Shown: positions 1 to 12,100 of the stretch, piece after piece | How the letters are laid out: every line of letters starts with the position of its first letter | Position numbering within the stretch: position 1 is the first letter of the stretch | Source of the DNA: Scolanthus callimorphus | Lineage: Eukaryota > Cnidaria > Anthozoa > Actiniaria > Edwardsiidae | Direction: 5' to 3' | NCBI GenBank assembly: GCA_033964015.1 | Contig: CM066913.1 | Location: forward strand, 21,785,854 to 21,849,853 | Length of the DNA: 64,000 nucleotides | The notes under the pieces: model-generated | Database searches by the model: none | Seen by the model: only the letters and a program-made list of their open reading frames with translations | What the model was told of the DNA's origin: nothing | Translations under genes and position numbers: made by a program

Positions 1-222
1 AACCTTGTAAGTCAAGTCCACGCATGCTTTCTGAGTTTGGTTTACATTTTACAGTGAAAAATTGTGGTTTGAAGCTTAGCTAACCCCTATGAGATCACAC
101 GATCTATCAAAGCCTCCGTTAAATCACCCAGCGTTGTTCACTCGTTTGATGACGGAAGCCAAACCGTGGTTTTTTGGTTGGTGTAGAGTTCGTAGAATTA
201 TGAAAATCGCAGTAACACCTGC
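1..222. repeat. Partial inverted-repeat element at left edge
   Basis: This stretch matches, in opposite orientation, the element at about 58,168-58,405. Shared landmarks are the run ending in ATGAAAATCGCAGTAAC, the GGAAGCCAAACC block and the TTTTACAGTGAAAA block. Only the right part lies in the window. No gene is supported here. Confidence 0.65.
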
Positions 223-349
223 AGTTCATGTGCGGTGCAGTTCCCATTATGCGCCAGGCGAGCCTAACTGAGGTGCTAATCTTGGTTAGTGATTGATTCC
301 GATTTAGAAAAATGCCTGTGTTTCATTTGAAGTTCAATTGCCGGGTTTG

Positions 350-505
350 ATTGAGCACATTGTTCGGTAATGGAACGTTGGATTATGTTCGATTGAAAAT
401 TTTTTTGGTGAGTTCGATTATGTTCGATTACCGAACTCAATCAAAATCAATCGAACGATTGGTGTTCGATTAAGTTCGATTACCGAACGTTCGATTAGTT
501 ATGCC
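350..505. repeat. GTTCGATT-rich simple repeat
   Basis: The words GTTCGATTA and CCGAAC recur many times in both orientations within about 150 bases. It reads as degenerate short repeats or a small palindromic element. The following 380 bases show nothing recognisable. Confidence 0.5.
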
Positions 506-887
506 GGGAAATCGGGAGAAACATGAGGATATCAAACGAAATACAACGAATCTCAACTCCGAACCTCAAAACTTGATATCCACTTAAAATAGTATTCCGT
601 GCAATGAAAAGTATCAAAACACAAACCATAACTGTGAATAAACGTGGCTTTATTACGCAATATTCAATAATTTCGAAAGGTCATCCATTCACTGTAACAA
701 ACACTGCTTGGCATTTTATTTTTCGGAAGATGCATTTGTTTGAGAAATACAATTTTTGTGCAGAGGCGATAAATTTTTACATCTTGTTCTGCAACTAACA
801 GGCATTTTCGGCCGCGAAGAAGGGTTGCTGCAAAGCCGAGTTTTTTAATTTTTTTGTTTTTTTTCAACATCTTTACTAATTTGAGAG

Positions 888-1444
888 TTACTGCTAAAAT
901 CGTTGCATCGCGACCCGCGTTTTCCAGACATCGATTTGTGTTTCGTCAGTCAAATCTTATGAACCAATCAGATTCTTGCCCTGGCTTTCCGTCGCGACGT
1001 TGTCTGGTTTTTGGTTCAGAGGGAGCCAGTTACCACCGTATGCATTGCTACGCGACCTCAAAATTCACGGTTGCGATTGGCGATTCTCAGCAAAGGAATT
1101 GTAATGTCAATTTTCTTGAGCCAGAAAGTTAATAATTCTAGGCCAGAAAGCCAAAGGATAGCTTACAATAAATTTAGCTGATTTTGCAATCAATGTCGAC
1201 CCAATGAAGTAGCCGAATCCAACGTTTTGGTTTTGATTGACGGCTAAAAATCGCCAATCGCCCATCGCAACAGTGAACTTTGAGGTCGCGTAGCAATGCA
1301 TACAGTGGTAACTGCACTAGGCGAAACACGGCAAGAGTTTCATTGGCTCAGATAGTTTGATTAGCGGAACAGCAAAGTAAAAGATCAAAACATAATTTGA
1401 TGTTTTTGAAAACGTGGGTCGCGATGGAACGGTTTTAGCTGTAA
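888..1444. mobile_element. Foldback/MITE element A, copy 1
   Basis: The ends are inverted repeats of about 40 bp: CTAAAATCGTTGCATCGCGA on the left, and on the right the complement of a similar run ending in TTTTAGCTGTAA. A second copy lies at 8735-9473. The copies align through CCAATCAGATTCTTGCC and TTCAGAGGGA. No transposase is encoded, so it would be non-autonomous. It carries element B at 1033-1308. Confidence 0.75.
1033..1308. mobile_element. MITE element B nested in element A, TA target duplication
   Basis: The terminal inverted repeats are about 50 bp, starting CCACCGTATGCATTGCTACG on the left and matching the complement of the right end with few mismatches. TA flanks both ends (1031-1032 and 1309-1310). 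Removing the element and one TA leaves a sequence that matches the uninterrupted element A copy near 8,898 except for one base. TA duplication is typical of Tc1/mariner-related families; that assignment is an inference. Confidence 0.8.
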
Positions 1445-2819
1445 TGCTCAAAAGTTGCTTTCGAGCTCTTTCTAAGCAAATTATAAGTTAAAATATTGCA
1501 CAGATTTGACTTAAATCAAGTTGTCTCTCTTCCTTCTTTTCTGCTATTTGCCATTTCATAGGAACCGATAATTGTTACAATTATACAATACAATTACATG
1601 CATTGTTTTTCCCTGCAAATCTAATGTTACTGGAAACAACCTCAAAACATTTGAAGAATTCACCTTTTTGATGCATGCGATGGGCATGCTACACTCACGA
1701 AATGTTGGGGTATCGTGAGAAGATTCTCAAACACAACTTTTGAGTGCTTATTGAGTGGCTTCTTTCGTTAAATTGGCAACGTGATTGTTCAAAAAGCTGT
1801 TTTAAATGTAGCTTGAAACTGAATTAAAAAGAAGAGGTGGGAAAACAAGAGTAAACTAATAAACATCGAGATTAAAAACAGCGGAAAACTTACGTTTGTA
1901 TTTAGTTTTGATGCCACTCTCCGAACATTTTGGCGATCGTAGCATGACACACCACTCGCTAGCGCCAAAACGGTGAATGCTAATACCGTGGGTACCAGAG
2001 TCTCCAATTATTATTATTAAGCTTCACTCGTTTACTGACAAGCTAAGCCAAGACACAGTAAATTATGACTCTCCAGTGGAAAAATACTTGAAGCCACCGT
2101 AGGGATTAGTTGGAAACAATTGAGAAATTCCACTTTTCCAGAATGACACAATCCGCGCCAAAGCTCACGTCAAGACTCAATGATAAGCTCAAATTTTGTA
2201 CACAAGAAGTTTTATAGCCAAAAGACAACATTCCTAATTTTGATGAAATTGGAGGATATGATATTTAGATATGAAGGCTTAAACTTAGGGCGAGGTGGTA
2301 GTTTGATCAGAAAAATTGTATATTTCTTTAACACAGCTTTGTGCACCCAGATCTAATGAAACGTTTGCTGGATTGCCGTCAAGCTTCTCAACAGTTTTGG
2401 CGCGGATTGTGTTATATTCTCCTGCGAACAGTAGCAAACAACAACAAATGGACCTATACATGGAGACCGTGACAGTCAAACTTGATCAAGTCTACTGTAC
2501 AATCTAAAGAGCCTCAGTCAGGCGCCATTTTCTCAGCCTAGCAACATACCGAGTCAGAGAAAGCATCCATTTCCATCGGCCGATTTAGAGAAAGTAGAAC
2601 AATATTCTTGATTGAATTCGGTAAATCAAATATGAAATTTGTTTTCTGGTTGGTTTCTTTCATATTTCTACATGTTATTCGTCTTATGGAATGAAAACAA
2701 TAACAATGACTGAATGGGGCTCTTAAATGCGATAATACTAACTAGACCAAATGCCTCACAATGTTTGGAATCGAACAGAAACGACCTTCTAAAGTGCATG
2801 TACATAAGAACCACTGGTC
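1445..2819. other. Non-coding stretch with a dispersed repeat
   Basis: No exon could be supported. About 2,520-2,710 resembles 22,855-23,060 (shared words CATCCATTTCCATC, TTCTTGATTGAAT and GGTAAATCAAAT), so it is a diverged dispersed repeat. Several reading frames pass through but none has convincing splice sites together with coding character. Confidence 0.5.
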
Positions 2820-3872
2820 TTAACTGAATGGTGGCAAGCTCTGCTCGGAAATAAACAGATCGAAATCTTTCTGCATCTCTTCCGTGAACGGGTTGTCATC
2901 TTCGTCTTCGATTTCGTATCTGCAGAGGAAATGCAAATGAATCTATTGATCAAATGCGTCAAATAAATTGAAACAATGTGACCCCCGGGACTCCCATATT
3001 TTTCGGACGGTGGTGTGGGTGTGGGTGTGGTCAAGCTTCAGAATAACCCCGATGAGTTATCATTCATATTTTCCCAACACCTGATCGACAGAGGTTTACG
3101 CCGATTCAAATAGTTTTTTTTTTCTTCTTCTTAATTTCAAGGGCACAGCTGCTTGATTAGGCACCCTAAACGATATCAGATTCCAAAATTTCCTGCTTTT
3201 ATATTTGTACCACCTAAAAGAAAACTGTTTTAACCCCTAAAAGATACGATGAGCACCCCCGCCCGACCACATATGGGAGTCGTCGTCCCCCGGCAGGCAC
3301 TGATAAAGACCTTCATTCTCGAATTTGCGAACCCTCTGATGTTTTGGGTTGGCAAGTGTGAACAGAATCATAACTAAGTTATATGTTTTTTGGTGTAGTG
3401 TGACTTACTGTTTTTGAATAGAATTGAATAGATTGAATCATTTTGCTTGTGTTTTATTGACTTACTCGTTGGCGGCATAATACTGGTACGCATTATCATT
3501 CTGGCTGCTATCATCCGCTTCATAATCAAACCATTGATCTAGAGATGGCAAAAAGATGAAGATTAACAAATTGGACGGCTAGAAAAACTCTTTATTCCCA
3601 CTTGAAAACCTCTGGAATTCCGGGGCGGGTGGTCCTAGTAAGGTCTGGATTTCCTAGGGAGGTACAAGTACCCTACAACAGGGATGAAATGGGCAATTCC
3701 AGAAAATAAAGGTACCCACCCCACGGGCGGCATTTGGAAATTCCGATGGGATGGGGGGTTTAAGAGCTCGGAATTCTGATTGCAAGGGGGGGTTTTCGAA
3801 GCTGGATTTCTTTAACCTGCCCGGAATTCTATATGCATGGGGGTTAAATCATTTTGGAAATTCTGGATGCAT

Positions 3873-3913
<41 letters not shown>

Positions 3914-6900
3914 CAAAAAACTAGTGCCGCCCGTGGGGAGGGTACCTTTATTTCTTGAATACCCAATTCCAGGGTGGGTATTCTAAAAAAAAGGAATTCC
4001 AGGACAGGTAACTGGGACACAGGACATACGGCCCTGCGTGCAGTTGTTTCCTCCTCTCGTACACCATTGGCCTAAGAGAGGAGAAAACCCCTGCTCGCAG
4101 AGTACACATGGCAAAGGCTCTCCCCCTCTCGTTCGTGACTGCTGCAATGTCTAGTGGTGAGTATGGTTATCTTACCGGGGTTCGTGACTGGTGCAATGTC
4201 TAGTGGTGAGTATGGTTGTCTTACCGGGGTTCGTGACTGGTGCAATGTCTAGTGGTGAGTATGGTTATCTTACCGGGGTTCGTGACTGGTGCAATGTCTA
4301 GTGGTGAGTATGGTCGTCTTACCGGGGTTCATGACTGGTGCAATGTCTTAGTAGTGAGTATGGTTATCTTACCGGGGTTCGTGACTGGTGCAATGTCTAG
4401 TGGTGAGTATGGTTGTCTTACCGGGGTTCGTGACTGGTGCAATGTCTAGTGGTGAGTATGGTTATCTTACCGGGGTTCGTGACTGGTGCAATGTCTAGTG
4501 GTGAGTATGGTCGTCTTACCGGGGTTCATGACTGGTGCAATGTCTTAGTAGAAGTATGGTTATCTTACCGGGGTTCGTGACTGCTGCAATGTCTAGTGGT
4601 GAGTATGGTTATCTTACCAGGGTTCGTGACTGGTGCAATGTCTAGTGGTGAGTATGGTTATCTTACCAGGGTTCGTGACTGCTGCAATGTCTAGTGGTGA
4701 GTATAGTTATCTTACCGGGGTTCGTGACTGCTGCTATGTCTAGTGGTGAGTATAGTTGTCTTACCGGGGTTCGTGACTGCTGCTATGTCTAGTGGTGAGT
4801 ATAGTTGTCTTACCGGGGTTCGTGACTGGTGCAATGTCTAGTGGTGAGTATGATTGTCTTACCGGGGTTCGTGACTGGTGCAATGTCTAGTGGTGAGTAT
4901 GGTTATCTTACCAGGGTTCGTGACTGGTGCAATGTCTAGTGGTGAGTATGGTTATCTTACCGGGGTTCGTGACTGGTGCAATGTCTAGTGGTGAGTATGT
5001 TATCTTACCGGGGTTCGTGACTGGTGCAATGTCTAGTGGTGAGTATGGTCGTCTTACCGGGGTTCGTGACTGGTGCAATGTCTAGTGGTGAGTATGGTTG
5101 TCTTACCAGGGTTCGTGACTGGTGCAATGTCTAGTGGTGAGTATGGTTGTCTTACCGGGGTTCGTGACTGGTGCAAGTCTAGTGGTGAGTATGGTCGTCT
5201 TACCGGGGTTCGTGACTGGTGCTATGTCTAGTGGTGAGTATGGTTATCTTACCGGGGTTCGTGACTGGTGCAATGTCTAGTGGTGAGTATGGTTATCTTA
5301 CCGGGGTTCGTGACTGGTGCAATGTCTAGTGGTGAGTATGGTTGTCTTACCGGGGTTCGTGACTGCTGCTATGTCTAGTGGTGAGTATGGTTATCTTACC
5401 GGGGTTCGTGACTGGTGCAATGTCTAGTGGTGAGTATGGTGTCTTACCGGGGTTCATGACTGGTGCAATGTCTAGTGGTGAGTATGGTTATCTTACCGGG
5501 GTTCATGACTGCTGCTATGTCTTAGTAGTGAGTATGATTATCTTACGGGGTTCGTGACTGGTGCAATGTCTAGTGGTGAGTATGGGTATCTTACCCGGGA
5601 TTCGTGACTGCTGCAATGTCTAGTGGTGAGTATGGTCGTCTTACCGGGGATCGTGACTGGTGCAATGTCTAGTGGTGAGTATGGTCGTCTCACCAGGGTT
5701 CGTGACTGGTGCAATGTCTGTGAGTATGGTTGTCTTACGGGGTTCGTGACTGGTGCAATGTCTAGTGGTGAGTATGGGTATCTTACCGGGGTTCGTGACT
5801 GCTGCAATGTCTAGTGGTGAGTATGGTTGTCTTACCGGGGTTCGTGACTGCTGCAATGTCTAGTGGTGAGTATGGTTGTCTTACCGGGGTTCGTGACTGG
5901 TGCAATGTCTAGTGGTGAGTATCGTTATCTTACCGGGGTTCGTGACTGGTGCAATGTCTAGTGGTGAGTATGGTTGTCTTACCGGGGTTCATGACCGGTG
6001 CAATGTCTAGTGGAGAGTATGGTTGTCTTACCAGGGTTCGTGACTGCTGCAATGTCTAGTGGTGAGTATGGTTGTCTTACCGGGGTTCGTGACTGCTGCA
6101 ATGTCTAGTGGTGAGTATGGTCGTCTTAACGGGGTTCGTGACTGGTGCAATGTCTAGTGGTGAGTATGGTTGTCTTACCCGGGTTTGTGACTGCTGCAAT
6201 GTCTAGTGGTGAGTATGGTTGTCTTACCGGGGTTCGTGACTGGTGCAATGTCTAGTGGTGAGTATAGTTGTCTTACCGGGGTTCGTGACTGGTGCAATGT
6301 CTAGTGGTGAGTATGGTCACCTTACCGAGGTTCGTGACTGCTGCAATGTCTAGTGGTGAGTATGGTTGTCTTACCGGGGTTCGTGACTGGTGCAATGTCT
6401 AGTGGTGAGTATAGTAGTTGTCTTACCGGGGTTCGTGACTGCTGCAATGTCTAGTGGTGAGTATGGTTGTCTTACCGGGGTTCGTGACTGGTGCAATGTC
6501 TAGTGGTGAGTATAGTAGTTGTCTTACCGAGGTTCGTGACTGCTGCAATGTCTAGTGGTGAGTATGGTTGTCTTACCGGGTTCGTGACTGGTGCAATGTC
6601 TAGTGGTGAGTATGGTTGTCTTACCGGGGTTCGTGACTGCTGCAATGTCTAGTGGTGAGTATGGTCACCTTACCGGGTTCGTGACTGGTGCAATGTCTAG
6701 TGGTGAGTATAGTAGTTGTCTTACCGAGGTTCGTGACTGCTGCAATGTCTAGTGGTGAGTATGGTTGTCTTACCGGGGTTCGTGACGGGTGCAATGTCTA
6801 GTGGTGAGTATGGTTGTCTTACCGGGGTTCGTGACTGGTGCAATGTCTAGTGGTGAGTATGGTCGTCTTACCGAGGTTCGTGACTGCTGCAATGTCTAGT

Positions 6901-9109
6901 AGTGAGTATGGTTGTCTTACCGGGGTTCGTGACTGGTGCAATGTCATCCTCCGGTGTATCTGCATAGTATTCATCCGGTCCTAAGTAGTAATCCTCCGCC
7001 ATAAACTACAACAATGGCAAATGGGACACTTGAATCAAAATCATTTCTTGTACTGGGGTTAGCAAGGATCCTTGGAATACAGCACATGGAAAGTACTTCC
7101 GGTCATCGGACATTGTCCGATCAAAATCGGGAAATGTCCGACCAAACATATTGCCCGGTCAATCAAGGTTTTTTTTCCTTTTCTGTTTTAATTTGCGGAG
7201 AATATAATGCCAGGGGAAAAAAGGTGAAATCTTTTTTGATCTCCAAACGCTGGCAGACAATAGGAAATTTTCAGTATGACGTACAGTGTATTTTTACTAT
7301 GACTACCAGAAACTTTGCGCTGTCCCTTTTGTTCGCGCGATTACCGCCTATTGTTTCAATAGCGGCTTATCTGCATAAGAAAAGAAAACTGACAAGCATT
7401 CTGTAGTCGTAGTCAAATGATGCAATAGTGCAAATGTCTTATTTTTAAAAAATACTCACCTGCACGTGAAATTAAGGTTTGCAATTAAGGTTTGCAAGTT
7501 AATGTCCGACCAATTTTCTGATATGTCGGACCAAAATTTGCAATGTGTCCAACCACACAAGGCGTCTGATCAGACATTGTCAAATTCAAGTGAAAAACAT
7601 TATTTCCAGCTCTGGGACTACACCTAACTAATGATGTTAAGTACCTGTCCATTATAATATGGCATACTTGACAGCTGTTCGTCGGTATAGTTGTACTCGA
7701 ATGGTTTGGCATCTGGCGACAGGACTGATGAAAACAACAGAAACAGCCGCTGCTTCTGCACCTCGCTCAGCAAACTCTCCAAACCCAGTTAGTCTTCCTG
7801 AGATTAATGACGGATGACAAGAATTCTTCACAGATCTGTAAATAGAGGCAGCAAGACATCAGGTGCTAGGATAGCAACATACCTCTTATGGTAGATATAT
7901 ACCTAATTCATAAAAGGTTGCTTTGGTCATTGGTCTTTGGTCATTGAACGCCTTTGTTTCGTGGTCACTGAAGCAGAGGATTCCTTTGTTCGCGCTATAA
8001 TTGAAATACCAAAGACCAAACGCCAAAGTAACCTTTGGAATTAGGTGTATGCTATTTACTGGCAAGGACAGCCGGATCGTGAAATACCATGGACCGTGGT
8101 CTTTGACTGACCAAGAGCGGAGAGCGATCAAAGACAGTATTCGTAAGGCCGAGGTCACGGTATTTTTGACCGACTCTAAGCCGGTAAATATTTCTTTTGT
8201 CTTCGGTGAAACAGCATAAAACTTCACAGGAATTAGGGCGTGCGTCTCGACCGCTCGCTAGCTAATCAGAGCGTGCAGAACAGGACAATAGCAGGGAAAG
8301 AGCAGGGAAAGAGCCCTGTCCACATAACGCGTTTCAAAAGTATTCGTTTTCAACTGATACAGATTCGCAGCGTGTTAGTGTGGACGGGAGATTTAGCTCG
8401 AAACAAGCGATCAATTTTTATTTGATGTTGGCGTGTGCAAGGACAGTCTGAAAATTAATGGTACAGTTGACGTTATCGTTTTCATTTTTATCCGGATTCG
8501 ACCGTCCACACTAAAACGATATGTATACGGATTCGTTTTGATACACTTTCGAGAGCGTTTCCAAAGTTATACGGATTCGATGAAAACGATCAGCGTGTTA
8601 GTGTGGACGGAAGGCCTAAACGTATCAAAAAGTATACGGATTCAAACGAAAACGCGTTAGTGTGGACGGGGTCTAAAAGAACACAAAAAATGTCATGCAA
8701 AACCCTTTTATAGAATTCATAGAATACAGTTTAGTTTAGCTAAATCGTTGCATCGCGACCCGCGTTTTCAAAACATCGATTGCTGATGTCCGCATTCACA
8801 TCTTATGAGCCAATCAGATTCTTGCCTATTAATTTGCCTAGTGCAGTCAACTGGCTTTCCGTCACAACGTTGTCTGATTTTAGTTCAGAGGGAAGCCAGT
8901 TGACTGCACTAGGCGAAACAGGGCAGAGTTTCATTGGCTTAGATTCTTCATTATGGGAAGCACGGTTGGCTCAGTGTAAAGGCGCTGGGACTCCCACCGC
9001 TGTGGTCCAGGATCGATTCCCGCTGGACAGAGGAAATGTTCTTTCTGTTCGAGTCGTGATCGAGACAGGTTCATACTGTGGTTGAACTTAGTTCTACTGT
9101 GTTTCCTTA

Positions 9110-9140
<31 letters not shown>

Positions 9141-12100
9141 GTCTGCCTTCCCTTCTACCCTGTTCAAGGTGGACGCTAAGAACCCATTGCACTCTTCGTA
9201 AGAGGAGGGGATTGTCTCCCGGTCCAATGGTCTGGCTCTCGAAGGCATATATACCGTTATGCAATTTGCACCGTCTAATGCAGCCCGTAAGTCCTCCAAC
9301 CTCTCCTTGTCTAGCGGTCGTGTACTTACCGCTTTGAGTTCCCTCACGATGAGGAGAAGACCCTTTCTTGCTTTCTTTTCAGACAATTTGATTGGCGGAA
9401 CAGCAAAGTCAAAAAATCAAAACATATTGATGTTTTCGAAAACGGGGTCGCGATGCAACGGTTTTAGCGGTAATGGGTCTTTAAAGGGGCACTCGCACGC
9501 TTTGCCTGACAAGCAAATAATTCAAATCGCAATCCAATTCCATCCTCTTGATATAGATAAAAAACACTATAGATTTGTATTGATTTAACAGTCAAAAGGT
9601 CATTTAACAAACCTGGACTGTTATTTTGTTATTCCCGGTGAACTTAAATGTATTTTTGTGATTAGAATTAGACTTACGGCCCCACTTGTGAAGTCGCATG
9701 AGTGAGTTTTGTAATGGAGTCCGAAGACGGCATCAAACTTGACTCTGTTCTTCTCCTGGCAAAGTTTGGGTCATCCAGCAAGTGCCCTGTAAGCTGGGGG
9801 GAACAACCAGAGCTTATGTTTGTAATGCACCGTCTCATGGCGTATAGAGAAAGGGAATTCATCCCCTAGAAATATTTTCATAGCTACATGTATCTGATAT
9901 ACAAGGTGACCCAAAATGTCTAATTGCATGTCTCTCTGCAGCTCTGCAGCCATGCAACACGAGGCAATTTTTCTTGCAACTCGTAAAGCAATTTTTTTGC
10001 GTTGCGAATGACAGTGACATACCGCGACGAGTTGCAGAAAAAATAGATTGATTTTACTTTTTGCAACATTGCGAGCAAAAAAATTGCACCCCAATCACAG
10101 CTACCCACCCTGGATATTTTAATCACCCACCCTGGAATTCCAGTGATATTTTTCATGACCATGCTGGAAATTGGGCTTTCCCACCCAGGATTTTCATATT
10201 TTAAGGGTACCCACCTGGAATTCCAAGGTCTTCTTTGACCACCCACCCTGGAATTTCTGAACTCCATTTTGACCACCCACCCTGGAATCCTGCATACGAC
10301 ATGTCTCTGCAACTCGCGAAGCAATGTGCTTTTATAGCCAATCAGTGCATACCATTCATATTTTACTTTTGATAAGCGGCTGTACTTTGTAATTGTATCG
10401 TGGGCGTATTGCATGTTGCAAAAAATAGGTAACGTGTGTGTGGTGGCATCCCGCGGCAACTCGCAATGTTTTTTAATTCGTCATCATTGCATTGCCAGTT
10501 GCAAGAAAATTGCTTCGTGTGACATGGCATTTAGCCAGTGAAGCATGTTTTCCCATAGCGTTTTGGGGCAGAGAAACTACAATAGCTCCCAGAGATTTTC
10601 CTGTTTCACTTTCCCCTAAAACTCATGGGAACGCTTGCTATACAGGCTATGCAGTTCTAGACCTCCTTGGCTATACCTCACAAAAACCAGGTCATGGGAG
10701 GGCACAGAGCTGGTCATTACATTGGTAAAGATGCATCCATTTACACTGTATTACTGTTCTCATCAAATCAACAGTTGTCTGACCAAATGGACATAACGTC
10801 TAATGGACATACAGTACATGTAACATCACTTGAGGGTTCCATTTTCTTTTTTCTGTTTCTCTGTGTTGTTTTTTCATAATATTTACATAAAATGCTAGGG
10901 ATGTTTTCCTCGTTTGAAATGGTTCCATATCCACGTGAAAATGTCAAATTAATTTCAAATTAGTATTCATCATCATTTATATATCATGTGGTTTGAAATG
11001 GTCAATTTGCATACGTAGGTATAAAGAGGTCTATGTGAAGGTTAAATATCACGTGGTTCGAAAAGGGCAATTTGCATATTATGTAGGTAAAGGGGTCTAT
11101 AGAGTCCTAAAGTGATGACGTCACAAAAAAAAAATTTTCGATTTAGCAATATTTGTTCCTTGATTTCGAAAGGGCATATCGATTGAAAGCTACACAACAA
11201 AAATGAGGTGAATCGGTTGAAACGCGACCGAGATATGGCCCGCTGAATACATAATTTTTAAACAAATCATTGTATTTTGGTTCAGTTCATAAAGTTATGA
11301 ATGAGTCCAAAATACAGTGATTTGTTAAAGAAAATTATGATTCATTGGGCCATAGCTCAGTCGCGTTTCAACCGATCACCTCATTTTTTGCATGCACTTT
11401 CTTCGAAGTTGGTCTTTCATTATCTGTGGAATAAAATCTGAAATTCGAAATTTTTCAAATTTTGTGACGTCACACTTTATATAGACCTCTTTACCTTGGG
11501 CGTAATGTTTCCCATTTCAGATCACGTGGCATTCTTTTGAAGAATCTTTATTATTTACAGTAAGTTGCTTCCATATTCATATATCCTCGGTGCGTAGCAG
11601 AAGAACAAAGAAAGAATACTCATGGGAATGCCACGTGATCTGAAATGGGACAACATTACGCCCAAGGTAAAGAGGTCTATTGGTGCACAGAATTACAACA
11701 TCTTAACCATGCTCACCTTCAGGATTCTCCCAGCATAAAGCAAGGAGTCATCAGTTCCATTGTGTGATCAAGGATTCTATCATCTCCAGTAACGCCTTTG
11801 CCAAAACCTTCAAGGGAGAACCTATCTGAACCACTAACCTGCTTGGGCAAAAAACATGCTTGAACGCTGGAATTTTCAAAGCATTAACCAAACTTTGAAT
11901 TGAAAGACAGATCTTGGAAAGTACTTTCAGACTTACTACAAATGCATGTAAAGCCTGGTGCACACTAGCGACATAACGACATACAGCGAGTGACTTTTTG
12001 CATATCATGACTATTCCAATAGAAAAATACTCGCGAGCCGCAAGTCGTTCGAGTCTAGAATTTTCACTCACGACTCATGATTGGAGGTTACGTAACTTGA

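Noticed and set aside
1894..2007. Signal-peptide-like frame on the minus strand with a good donor (AAC|GTAAGT)
   Set aside because: The frame begins at TTG, not ATG, and its start shares GGAGACTCTGGTACCC with a repeat-like sequence near 24,070. No partner exon is visible.
4240..5856. Open frames of 60-90 codons within the minisatellite
   Set aside because: They arise because the unit length cycles through all frames; start codons and ends depend on small unit variants.
4131..6945. CRISPR-like regular repeats
   Set aside because: The 49-bp units are directly adjacent with no unique spacers, and the host is eukaryotic. It is a minisatellite.
8931..9386. 151-codon minus-strand frame
   Set aside because: It is the complement of the tRNA-derived SINE and its flanks.
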